From assembly GCF_021532625.1 (NCBI RefSeq), contig NZ_JAKGAR010000001.1:682001-746000 (forward strand): a stretch of DNA of 64,000 bases, written 5' to 3'. The position numbers and the translations under genes were made by a program. The DNA is from Octadecabacter algicola (GTDB lineage: Bacteria > Pseudomonadota > Alphaproteobacteria > Rhodobacterales > Rhodobacteraceae). Below, one piece after another: positions 17,379 to 25,232 of the stretch (position 1 is its first letter; every line of letters begins with the position of its first letter). Under the pieces are notes generated by a model, which was given only the letters and a program-made list of their open reading frames with translations, made no database searches and had not been told where the DNA came from.

Positions 17379-19769
17379 ATGAAAACCAGCACGCGTGTCG
17401 TTGTCATCGGTGGAGGCGTCGTTGGGGCGTCCGTACTGTATCATCTGACCAAGCTCGGGTGGTCTGACGTGATGCTGTTGGAACGCGCGGAGCTAACCAG
17501 CGGGTCCACGTGGCACGCCGCTGGCGGGTTTCATACGCTAAATGGTGACACCAATATGGCCGCGCTTCAGGGCTATACCATCAAGCTTTACAAAGAACTC
17601 GAAGAGCTCACTGGCATGTCTTGCGGGTTGCATCACGTGGGTGGTGTAACCTTGGCCGACAACAAGGATCGGTTTGATATGCTGGTCGCGGAACGCGCAA
17701 AGCATCGCTACATGGGGCTTGAGACTGAAATCATCGGCCCAGATGAGATCGCAATGATTGCACCAATTGCAAATACGGATGGGATCATTGGCGCGCTTTA
17801 CGATCCGCTTGATGGACATTTGGACCCAAGCGGCACAACCCACGCCTATGCAAAAGCGGCCCGCATGGGAGGCGCTGAGATTGTAACCCACTGCATGGTA
17901 ACGGCGACAACCCAGCGTGGCGATGGCACATGGGATGTGGTAACGGATAAGGGCACGATCCATACGGAACACGTGGTCAATGCGGGCGGGCTTTGGGCCC
18001 GCGAGGTCGCCGCCATGGCAGGAATTTATGCGCCGCTACACCCGATGGAACACCAGTATATTGTTACCGATGATGTGCCCGAAATTGTCGAACGTGACAG
18101 CGAACATCCCCATGTGATGGACCCCGCTGGTGAAAGCTATCTTCGCCAAGAAGGTCGCGGGCTTTGCATTGGGTTTTATGAACAACCGTGTCGGCCTTGG
18201 GCTGTTGACGGCACGCCGTGGTCCTTCGGCGCTGAATTGCTGCCTAACGACCTTGATAAGATCGAAGACAGCATTGAGTTTGCTTACAAACGTTTTCCGG
18301 CATTGGCCCGCGCGGGTGTGAAATCTGTAGTGCATGGCCCGTTCACCTTTGCGCCGGACGGGAACCCTTTGGTGGGCCCTATTCCTGGTGTGCAGGGCTA
18401 TTGGTCTGCGTGCGGTGTAATGGCAGGGTTCAGCCAAGGCGGCGGCGTTGGATTGATGCTGGCCCAGTGGATGGTTGAGGGTGAATGCGAACGCGATGTG
18501 ACAGCCATGGATGTGGCACGTTTTGGTAATTGGATCACACCGGGGTATACGCGGCCAAAAGTCGTTGAGAACTACCAGAAACGGTTTTCCATTGCTTATC
18601 CCAACGAAGAACTTCCCGCTGCGCGACCCCACCGGACGACCCCGATGTATGACATCTTCACAGAGCATGGTGCTGTCTGGGGGCATCAATACGGATTGGA
18701 AGTGCCGAACTATTTCGCGCAAGGCGACGAACCGACGTTCGAAGCCCCGTCTTTTCGCCGATCCAACGCTTTTGCAGCCGTCGCGCGAGAAGTGAAATCC
18801 CTGCGCAATGCAGTTGGCATTACCGAAGTGCATAACTTTGGAAAATTTCGCGTTAAAGGTACGCGTGCGCGCCAATGGCTCGACCGGATAATGGCCGGTC
18901 GTATCCCAAAAGTTGGGCGCATTTCACTTACGCCGATGTTATCGCCCAAGGGTAAATTGATGGGTGACTTCACAGTTTCCTGTCTGAACGAGACCACATT
19001 CATCCTCACCGCGTCCTACGGAGCGCAAGCCCAGCACTTGCGCTGGTTCTTAATGCACCAAGACGACGGCGTAACTATTGAAAATATAAGCGATAAATTG
19101 AATGGCTTTTCCATTGCGGGGCCGCGCGCTCGCGATCTGCTGAAACGTTGCACTCGAGATGGTGCAAACCTTGCGTTTTTAGACGCAAGACAAATGACCA
19201 TTGGCCAGACCGCCTGCACCGTCAATCGGGTCAGCTATACAGGTGATTTGGGTTATGAAATCTACTGTGACCCGATGGATCAACGCGCCCTGTGGACAAC
19301 CTTGTGGACAGAAGGTCAGCCCTTGGGCCTTTCCTTGTTTGGCATGCGCGCCATCATGTCGCTTCGACTTGATCGTTTCTTTGGGTCCTGGATGCGCGAA
19401 TTTTCACCTGATTATACAGCGGCTGAAACAGGCATGGATCGTTTTATCAAATGGGATAAGGACTTTATCGGAAAGGAAGCAGCGCAAGCGGAGCAACCTA
19501 CCCGTCAGCTTGTCACATTCGAGGTTGATGCAATCGATGCCGATGTCACAGCCTATGAACCTATCTTCATTGATGGCACCGTCCAAGGATTTTGTACCTC
19601 GGGTGGGTTTAGCCATCACACGGGCAAATCCATTGCTTTTGGGTTGGTGCCCAAGGATCAAGCCCACGCTGGTCTCAAGGTCGAGATCGAGATATTAGGC
19701 AATATGCGCCCTGCAACCCTCATTACCGATCCCATCTTTGACGCCGACGGCGCGCGGTTGCGCGGATGA
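17379..19769 (+). CDS. FAD-dependent oxidoreductase with GcvT domain, paralogue of the divergent gene
   Basis: 796 residues, same architecture as the divergent neighbour: FAD/NAD motif VVVIGGGVVGASVLYHL at the N-terminus, GSTWHAAGG just after, then a linker and a C-terminal GcvT/folate-binding domain ending in the beta-barrel. The two proteins are clearly paralogous but differ through the substrate domain, suggesting different N-methylated substrates. ATG preceded by AAAGGAGA. The stop overlaps the start of the nucleotidyltransferase gene by four bases, implying coupling. Confidence 0.9.
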   Translation: MKTSTRVVVIGGGVVGASVLYHLTKLGWSDVMLLERAELTSGSTWHAAGGFHTLNGDTNMAALQGYTIKLYKELEELTGMSCGLHHVGGVTLADNKDRFDMLVAERAKHRYMGLETEIIGPDEIAMIAPIANTDGIIGALYDPLDGHLDPSGTTHAYAKAARMGGAEIVTHCMVTATTQRGDGTWDVVTDKGTIHTEHVVNAGGLWAREVAAMAGIYAPLHPMEHQYIVTDDVPEIVERDSEHPHVMDPAGESYLRQEGRGLCIGFYEQPCRPWAVDGTPWSFGAELLPNDLDKIEDSIEFAYKRFPALARAGVKSVVHGPFTFAPDGNPLVGPIPGVQGYWSACGVMAGFSQGGGVGLMLAQWMVEGECERDVTAMDVARFGNWITPGYTRPKVVENYQKRFSIAYPNEELPAARPHRTTPMYDIFTEHGAVWGHQYGLEVPNYFAQGDEPTFEAPSFRRSNAFAAVAREVKSLRNAVGITEVHNFGKFRVKGTRARQWLDRIMAGRIPKVGRISLTPMLSPKGKLMGDFTVSCLNETTFILTASYGAQAQHLRWFLMHQDDGVTIENISDKLNGFSIAGPRARDLLKRCTRDGANLAFLDARQMTIGQTACTVNRVSYTGDLGYEIYCDPMDQRALWTTLWTEGQPLGLSLFGMRAIMSLRLDRFFGSWMREFSPDYTAAETGMDRFIKWDKDFIGKEAAQAEQPTRQLVTFEVDAIDADVTAYEPIFIDGTVQGFCTSGGFSHHTGKSIAFGLVPKDQAHAGLKVEIEILGNMRPATLITDPIFDADGARLRG

Positions 19770-20338
19770 TCGCAACGCTCCTCCTCGCGGCGGGTGCGTC
19801 GTCACGCATGGGCGGGCGCGACAAACTGCTAGAAGATGTCGGTGGCGCACCACTTTTGCAGGTCATGGCCAAACGTGCGCTGTCCGCCGGACCAACCTAC
19901 GTCACGCTTCCCTCGTTCAGCCATAAAAGAAACGATATCTTGCCAGCAGCGGTGCAAGTGATCGTCGTAGACGGCCAGATGAGCGACAGCATAAAGGCAG
20001 GGATTGCCGCCCTGCCCGCGACCACCACAGGCGTCATGATTCTGCCTGCGGATATGCCAGACATCACTGCCGATGATTTGGCGTTGATCCAATCTGCAGC
20101 ACATCAATCGGATGCGCCAATCCTGCGCGCCATGACCGAAGACGGGCGCGCAGGCCATCCAACCTATTTCGCCGCCAGTGAATTCAATGATCTTTTGACG
20201 ATTTCCGGGGATCGCGGTGCATCCGGCCTTTTGGCGCATCGTGCGGCAGACATCGAATTCGTTGCGTTAAAGGGGGATCGAGCGCGGCTTGATCTGGATA
20301 CGCCCCAAGACTGGAACGCCTACCGCGCCCGTTCATAA
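19766..20338 (+). CDS. MobA-like nucleotidyltransferase (molybdenum cofactor cytidylyl/guanylyltransferase type)
   Basis: NTP-transferase fold protein of 190 residues. The nucleotide-binding loop LLLAAGASSRMGGRDKLL opens the chain and the metal-binding LPADMPDI is near residue 93. Closest in style to MocA/MobA-like transferases that attach CMP or GMP to molybdopterin, often beside molybdenum hydroxylases; no molybdoenzyme is near here and the gene is instead coupled by ATGA to a flavin/folate oxidoreductase. A different nucleotide sugar or cofactor substrate is possible. Confidence 0.82.
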   Translation: MIATLLLAAGASSRMGGRDKLLEDVGGAPLLQVMAKRALSAGPTYVTLPSFSHKRNDILPAAVQVIVVDGQMSDSIKAGIAALPATTTGVMILPADMPDITADDLALIQSAAHQSDAPILRAMTEDGRAGHPTYFAASEFNDLLTISGDRGASGLLAHRAADIEFVALKGDRARLDLDTPQDWNAYRARS

Positions 20339-20401
20339 GCGTATCAAAACCAAGCATTTATTGGAGGGTCGTATCAGGGGTGCGTGCCTTCCCCTTTAAA
20401 G

Positions 20402-20487
20402 TGGTACCGGTGGCCGGACTCGAACCGGCACGATGTCACCATCGGGGGATTTTGAATCCCCTGCGTCTACCATTCCGCCACACCGGC
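20402..20487 (-). tRNA. tRNA-Leu (anticodon CAA)
   Basis: An 86-base class II tRNA ending in an encoded CCA. The acceptor stem GCCGGTG pairs with CACCGGT (one G-U at the end), the D arm is TGGCGGAATGGTAGACGC, the anticodon arm GGGGATTCAAAATCCCC gives CAA, the variable arm is long as expected for leucine, and the T arm GCCGGTTCGAGTCCGGC is perfect. Reads UUG codons. Confidence 0.97.
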
Positions 20488-20583
20488 ACGCATGCAACCA
20501 TGTGGGCTGCATTGGTATGCGGCGTGCAATAGCCGTCCCATTCGGGGACGTCAACGCCGCAATTTCACCTTTTGCATTCCGTC

Positions 20584-21429
20584 CTAAAGATCGTTCGTGG
20601 AAAACGTATCGCAAGCTGCCACTTGCGCGGTGTCATAACCTGTTTGAAACCACCGCTGACGTTGCGCGGATGTGCCATGTTCAAAGGTGTGCGGTTGCAC
20701 CGTTCGGCCTGCATTACGCTGTAACGTATCATCGCCAATTTGGGCGGCTGCGTTCATCGCTTCGGCTATGTCGCCGCGTTCCAAACTGTTGAACCGTTCT
20801 TGGGCATAACGCGCCCAAACACCGGACAAACAATCTGCCTGCAATTCCAAACGAACGGAAATTGCGTTGCTTTCGACCTCGCTTACTTGTTGGCGGATGC
20901 GGTTGGCCTGCCCGAGAATACCAAGTTCGTTTTGGACGTGGTGTGCCACCTCATGAGCAACCACATAAGCGGCCGCAAAATCACCACCGGCACCAAGCTG
21001 GCGTTCCATGGTCACAAAGAAATCTGTATCCAGATAGGCCTTGCTGTCTGCGGGGCAATAGAATGGCCCACTTTGCGCGGTTGCCCCGCCACAAGGCGAC
21101 TGCGTCGCGCCCTTAAACAACACCAAGGTCGGCGCAGCGTAGGTTTCACCGATCTGTGTCTGAAACACTTCGGCCCAGATTTCTTCGGTGTCCGCTAGTG
21201 TTACAGACACAAACTGTGCAGCACGTTCATCCGCCTCGGTTATCTCGCCACTGGACTGCACCTGTGTGCCGCCTAAATCAACAAAACCTGACGTATCAAA
21301 CCCGAAATACATACCTGCGAGCAGGATCAAGACCCCTGCGAGACCGCCGATGCCGCCCGCTTTGCGCACACCGCCAGAACGGCGTCGATCTTCGATATTG
21401 TTACTGCCGCGTCTACCTTGCCATTTCAT
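20584..21429 (-). CDS. Neutral zinc metallopeptidase (YpfJ family)
   Basis: 281-residue protein with one N-terminal membrane anchor (about residues 24-43) after a basic, cytoplasmic leader, and a large extracytoplasmic domain. The zinc-protease signature HEVAHH is at 159-164. A cysteine pair (113 and 125) may form a disulfide. The chosen ATG is preceded by GAGGA; a frame starting further upstream adds an unlikely leader. Family members are predicted metallopeptidases without known substrate. Confidence 0.9.
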   Translation of the reverse strand: MKWQGRRGSNNIEDRRRSGGVRKAGGIGGLAGVLILLAGMYFGFDTSGFVDLGGTQVQSSGEITEADERAAQFVSVTLADTEEIWAEVFQTQIGETYAAPTLVLFKGATQSPCGGATAQSGPFYCPADSKAYLDTDFFVTMERQLGAGGDFAAAYVVAHEVAHHVQNELGILGQANRIRQQVSEVESNAISVRLELQADCLSGVWARYAQERFNSLERGDIAEAMNAAAQIGDDTLQRNAGRTVQPHTFEHGTSAQRQRWFQTGYDTAQVAACDTFSTNDL

Positions 21430-21524
21430 GACTGCACATCCTCTGCATAATACTACGGTTGACCATATCGCCTCTCTCTGGCCTAAGAAACCAAACAAAT
21501 AAGAGCAGACCTAAGGTAAACCAC

Positions 21525-22103
21525 ATGATCCGACGCCTCTATGACTGGACCTTGTCCCTCGCGACATCGCCCTACGCACTTTGGGCGTTGGCATTTGTAG
21601 CCTTTATCGAAAGCTCTGTGTTTCCGATTCCGCCGGATTTGCTGATGATCCCTATGATCATCGCGACCCCGCGCCGCGCCTTCTTGATCGCAGGTATTGC
21701 GACTGTGGCATCCGTATTGGGCGGACTCCTTGGGTATGGCATCGGGATGTTTGCTTTTGAATCCATTGGCCAGCCTATCCTGGAATCCTTGGGCAAAGCC
21801 CATTCGATGGAAGAATTCAGCACGCAGTTTAACGATTATGGGTTCTGGGCGGTCTTGATCGCAGGCCTGACACCCTTCCCATATAAGGTCATCACGATCA
21901 TGTCTGGCTGGACGGCGATGCCACTGGGCACCTTTATGGTCACATCGATCATCGCCCGCGCCTTGCGGTTCTTTATCATCGCGGGTTTGTTGTGGAAATT
22001 CGGCGCCCCAATCCGTGATTTCATCGAAAAACGCCTTGGCCTCATGTTCACGCTTTTTTGCGTTGTGTTGGTCGGCGGTTTCTTCTTAGTGCGGTACCTA
22101 TGA
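21525..22103 (+). CDS. YqaA/DedA (SNARE-associated/VTT) family membrane protein
   Basis: 192-residue polytopic protein of the DedA-like group (PF09335). Diagnostic pieces are FIESSVFPIPPDLLMIPM in the first membrane region and the re-entrant loop with GLTPFPYKVITIMSGW. DedA relatives act in lipid-carrier recycling and membrane homeostasis; YqaA-type members are less studied. AAGG ribosome site before ATG. Its stop overlaps the ATG of the DsbB-like gene (ATGA), so the two are likely co-translated. Confidence 0.85.
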   Translation: MIRRLYDWTLSLATSPYALWALAFVAFIESSVFPIPPDLLMIPMIIATPRRAFLIAGIATVASVLGGLLGYGIGMFAFESIGQPILESLGKAHSMEEFSTQFNDYGFWAVLIAGLTPFPYKVITIMSGWTAMPLGTFMVTSIIARALRFFIIAGLLWKFGAPIRDFIEKRLGLMFTLFCVVLVGGFFLVRYL

Positions 22104-22546
22104 CAAAACCAAAACTCATCGCCCTCGCCGCCTTTGGTAGCTTTGCCCTCCTCGCCGGAGCTTTCATGTTCCAATTCATGGGCTACCCGCCCTGCAAGAT
22201 GTGCCTGTGGCAACGCTACCCTCATGCGGTCGTGATTGTGATTGGCATTTTGGCGGTTCTGTTGGGGCGGTTACAAACGCAGCTTGCGATCTTGGGCGCG
22301 ATTGCCGCGCTTATTACTGGTGGCATTGGTCTCTATCACACGGGCGTTGAACGTGACTGGTGGGAAGGCCCGACAAGCTGCACAGGCGGCGGAGCGCTCA
22401 GCGGCGATCTCCTTAGCACTGACATTGCACCTATTGTGATGTGCGACGATGTTGTCTGGTCGCTTCTGGGCCTGTCTATGGCATCTTACAACGCGCTGAT
22501 CTCGTTTGGGTTGGCCGCTATTTGGATTGCAGCGGCACGGCGCTAA
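22100..22546 (+). CDS. DsbB family disulfide bond formation protein
   Basis: Four-helix inner-membrane quinone reductase-like protein, 148 residues. It has the first redox pair CKMC (32-35) followed by LWQRYPH, matching the DsbB quinone-proximal motif, and a second periplasmic pair Cys94 and Cys115. It would oxidise a DsbA-type partner and pass electrons to quinone. The FrnE-like protein elsewhere in the window is not its partner since it has no export signal. Stop overlaps the converging Lrp gene by four bases. Confidence 0.88.
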   Translation: MTKPKLIALAAFGSFALLAGAFMFQFMGYPPCKMCLWQRYPHAVVIVIGILAVLLGRLQTQLAILGAIAALITGGIGLYHTGVERDWWEGPTSCTGGGALSGDLLSTDIAPIVMCDDVVWSLLGLSMASYNALISFGLAAIWIAAARR

Positions 22547-22971
22547 CGCCCTGCCCGCCGCGTACTTAACAGCAAGCTCGTTTCCGATCGCGTAACGCCG
22601 TCCAAACGGCGGATGCGGAATAACACTTCGTCCAAAGCATCCAAAGTCTCGGTTCCGATCTCGACGATGAGATCCCACGTTCCATTCGTGGAATGAACGG
22701 CCTGCACCTCTACCATGCCCGTCAACGTGCGCATTACTTTTTCTGTGCCACGCCCCTCAATTCCGAGCATCATAAGCCCGCGCACCGCATGGGCAGCAAC
22801 ATCACTGCGCGTCACAACCGTGAAACCCGCTATCTCACCGCTGTCACGAAGCCGATCCATCCGCGCCTTCACTGTTGCACGTGTCACGCCCAAATCAGCA
22901 CTCAGCTCGGACACACTGGCGCGACCGTCACGCTGCAACGCCTTAACCAGCTTACTGTCCATTTCATCCAT
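22543..22971 (-). CDS. Lrp/AsnC family transcriptional regulator
   Basis: 142-residue regulator with an N-terminal helix-turn-helix (residues 1-55; ASVSELSADLGVTRATVKARMDRL) and a C-terminal RAM/effector-binding domain. Start placed at the ATG of MDEMDSK, which matches the family N-terminus and leaves two direct repeats in the upstream region rather than inside the gene; earlier ATGs at 23004 and 23034 are in frame. Divergent from arginase and ornithine cyclodeaminase, which strongly suggests it controls arginine/ornithine catabolism, probably responding to one of those amino acids. Confidence 0.9.
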   Translation of the reverse strand: MDEMDSKLVKALQRDGRASVSELSADLGVTRATVKARMDRLRDSGEIAGFTVVTRSDVAAHAVRGLMMLGIEGRGTEKVMRTLTGMVEVQAVHSTNGTWDLIVEIGTETLDALDEVLFRIRRLDGVTRSETSLLLSTRRAGR

Positions 22972-22981
22972 TACAGCTATC

Positions 22982-23014
22982 CATTTTGTACAATCTTCGC
23001 TCATTTTGGACAAT
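22982..23014. promoter_or_regulatory. Two direct repeats, likely Lrp-family operator
   Basis: CATTTTGTACAAT and CATTTTGGACAAT start exactly 20 bases apart (two helical turns) in the gap between the Lrp gene and arginase. Each is close to a palindrome around TTGTACAA. Spacing, position and symmetry fit cooperative binding by an Lrp-type octamer controlling both directions. Confidence 0.55.
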
Positions 23015-23074
23015 GCGCGGGCTATCGCGATCAATCAAGCCCCGCAATGATGGTCAAAACAACAGGAGTCCCCC

Positions 23075-23998
23075 ATGACCGCGCAAGACATCATCCTCAT
23101 CGGAGCCCCCGTAGACAGCGGCAAAGACCGCAAAGGCTGCATCATGGGGCCGGACGCTTACCGCACCGCACGCCTTGAAGAGACGTTAGCGGGCCTTGGT
23201 TGCAATGTTATAGACAACGGCAACCTCTCCGCTGAAACCACAGATATCCCAGATCACGATCACCTTGTTGCCTTGCCGCAAACCGTTGGCTGGACACGCA
23301 CCCTGCATAATGCTGCGGTTGAAGCCGCGCCCAAAGGATTGCCGATCTTCCTAGGTGGGGATCATTCATTGGCCCTTGGTACTGTGACGGGGATCGCCGA
23401 TCACGCGGCGAACGTCGGCAAGCCTTTGTTTGTTCTTTGGCTGGACGCACACACAGACTACCACACACCGGACACCACAAGCAGCGGCAACCTGCACGGT
23501 ACTCCTGTTGGCTATTTCACAGGCCGCGATGGCTTTGACGCCTTTCCTGTGGTCAACAACCCAGTCCCGACAGCAAACATCTGTATGATTGGCCTGCGAT
23601 CTGTTGATCCAGAAGAACACGCCGCACTTGCGGACACGGATATGCACATCGCAGATATGCGCGCCATTGATGAATTCGGCATTCGCGCACCTCTGGCACA
23701 TTTTCTGGACCGTGTCGTTGCCGCAGACGGACTGCTACACGTTTCTTTGGATGTGGACTTCCTCGACCCTGACATCGCCCCAGCAGTTGGCACCACCGTA
23801 CCCGGAGGCGCAACCCTCCGCGAGGCCCACCTCATCATGGAAATGCTCCACGACTCTGGTCGTGTGACCTCCCTCGATCTGGTCGAACTCAATCCCTTCA
23901 TGGACGAGCGCGGCCGCACCGCATCTCTGATGGTCGATCTCACAGCATCGCTCATGGGACGCCGTGTCTTTGACCGTCCAACACGTTCTTTCGTCTAA
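23075..23998 (+). CDS. rocF: Arginase
   Basis: Manganese ureohydrolase of 307 residues converting arginine to ornithine and urea. Metal ligands are visible in GGDHS (94-98), DAHTD (124-128) and SLDVDFLDP (Asp226, Asp228). The substrate loop NLHGTPV follows at 139. GAGT-containing AGGAG ribosome site before ATG. Sits between the Lrp regulator and ornithine cyclodeaminase, giving a complete arginine to ornithine to proline route. Agmatinase is a less likely alternative because the downstream gene uses ornithine. Confidence 0.92.
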   Translation: MTAQDIILIGAPVDSGKDRKGCIMGPDAYRTARLEETLAGLGCNVIDNGNLSAETTDIPDHDHLVALPQTVGWTRTLHNAAVEAAPKGLPIFLGGDHSLALGTVTGIADHAANVGKPLFVLWLDAHTDYHTPDTTSSGNLHGTPVGYFTGRDGFDAFPVVNNPVPTANICMIGLRSVDPEEHAALADTDMHIADMRAIDEFGIRAPLAHFLDRVVAADGLLHVSLDVDFLDPDIAPAVGTTVPGGATLREAHLIMEMLHDSGRVTSLDLVELNPFMDERGRTASLMVDLTASLMGRRVFDRPTRSFV

Positions 23999-24009
23999 GG
24001 AAAACCTCC

Positions 24010-25053
24010 ATGCAATCTCCTTCAAACCTCGCTCTCGTGCCGTTTGTTTCTGTAGAAAACATGATGCGATTGGTTCATACTAACGGGCTGGACAGCATGC
24101 TCACACGCATCGCGGATACAATCGAGCAAGACTTTCTGCGTTGGGATCAATTTGACAAAACCCCACGCGTTGCGTCCCATTCTGACGTTGGTGTTATCGA
24201 ACTGATGCCGACATCGGACGGTGAGATGTATGGTTTCAAATACGTTAACGGCCACCCCAAGAACACTGCTGAAGGCCTGCAAACGGTTACCGCCTTCGGA
24301 TTACTTGCCGATGTCCATTCCGGCTATCCGGTGCTGCTTTCCGAAATGACACTTCTGACCGCCCTACGCACAGCTGCAATGTCTGCGCTGGCTGCCAAAC
24401 ACCTCGCTCCCAGGGGTGCGACAACCATGGCGATGATTGGCAATGGCGCGCAATCCGAATTCCAATGCCGCGCGTTTCAAGCAATCTGCGGTATCACCCA
24501 TGTGCGCCTCTATGACAGCGATCCGGCGGCAACTCAGAAATGCGCAGCCAACCTCGCGGGTTCAGGACTGCACATCACTTCCTGCACCACCCCCGAAGAC
24601 GCCGTGCAAGGCGCCCAGATCATCACCACCTGCACGGCAGATAAACAAAACGCGACAGTCCTGACCGACAACATGGTCGGCGCAGGTGTGCATATCAACG
24701 CAATCGGCGGCGATTGTCCGGGCAAAACCGAACTGCACAGCGATATCCTGCACCGTTCCGACATTTTCGTTGAATACCCGCCCCAAACCCGCGTTGAGGG
24801 TGAAATTCAGGCCCTACCTGAAGACCACCCCGTCACAGAATTGCACAATGTATTTGCCGGGCGCACTGAAGGACGTAAAACCGACAAACAGATCACCCTG
24901 TTTGACAGTGTTGGCTTCGCTATCGAAGACTTCTCAGCCCTGAGGTGCATCCTGGATGCTATCCAAGGGACCGATTTCTACATCGACCTTGATATGCTCG
25001 CCGATCCGGATGATCCGCGCGATCTTTACGGCATGCTTAACCGCGCCAAATAG
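24010..25053 (+). CDS. ocd: Ornithine cyclodeaminase
   Basis: NAD-dependent deaminating cyclase converting ornithine to proline and ammonia, 347 residues. The mu-crystallin/OCD family fold is seen in the catalytic-lysine region EMYGFKYVNGHPKN and the Rossmann segment AMIGNGAQSEFQ (around 140), with the catalytic aspartate in FVEYPPQTRVEGEI and FDSVGFAIEDFSAL. Eleven bases behind arginase with an AAGGAAAA ribosome site, so the two form an operon. Confidence 0.93.
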   Translation: MQSPSNLALVPFVSVENMMRLVHTNGLDSMLTRIADTIEQDFLRWDQFDKTPRVASHSDVGVIELMPTSDGEMYGFKYVNGHPKNTAEGLQTVTAFGLLADVHSGYPVLLSEMTLLTALRTAAMSALAAKHLAPRGATTMAMIGNGAQSEFQCRAFQAICGITHVRLYDSDPAATQKCAANLAGSGLHITSCTTPEDAVQGAQIITTCTADKQNATVLTDNMVGAGVHINAIGGDCPGKTELHSDILHRSDIFVEYPPQTRVEGEIQALPEDHPVTELHNVFAGRTEGRKTDKQITLFDSVGFAIEDFSALRCILDAIQGTDFYIDLDMLADPDDPRDLYGMLNRAK

Positions 25054-25086
25054 CGATGGCTGCGGACCTTTAATGCGCATTTAGTT

Positions 25087-25109
25087 CGGGGCCACAAAGA
25101 TTGGCCCCG
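25087..25109 (+). terminator. Hairpin after the arginase/ornithine cyclodeaminase operon
   Basis: CGGGGCCA and TGGCCCCG form an 8-bp perfect stem with a seven-base loop, 34 bases after the stop codon. No T-run follows, so it may stabilise the 3' end or act as a weak terminator rather than a classical one. Confidence 0.45.
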
Positions 25110-25232
25110 TCTCATCGAATTTGCTTTGGTAAAATCGCTCCTTAAACGTTTGCACCACCCCTAGCCTCTGATAGTCTGTCCTCAACTAAATATAGAACCC
25201 GCACAATGCGGCGAATCGGACGGGCACACGAC

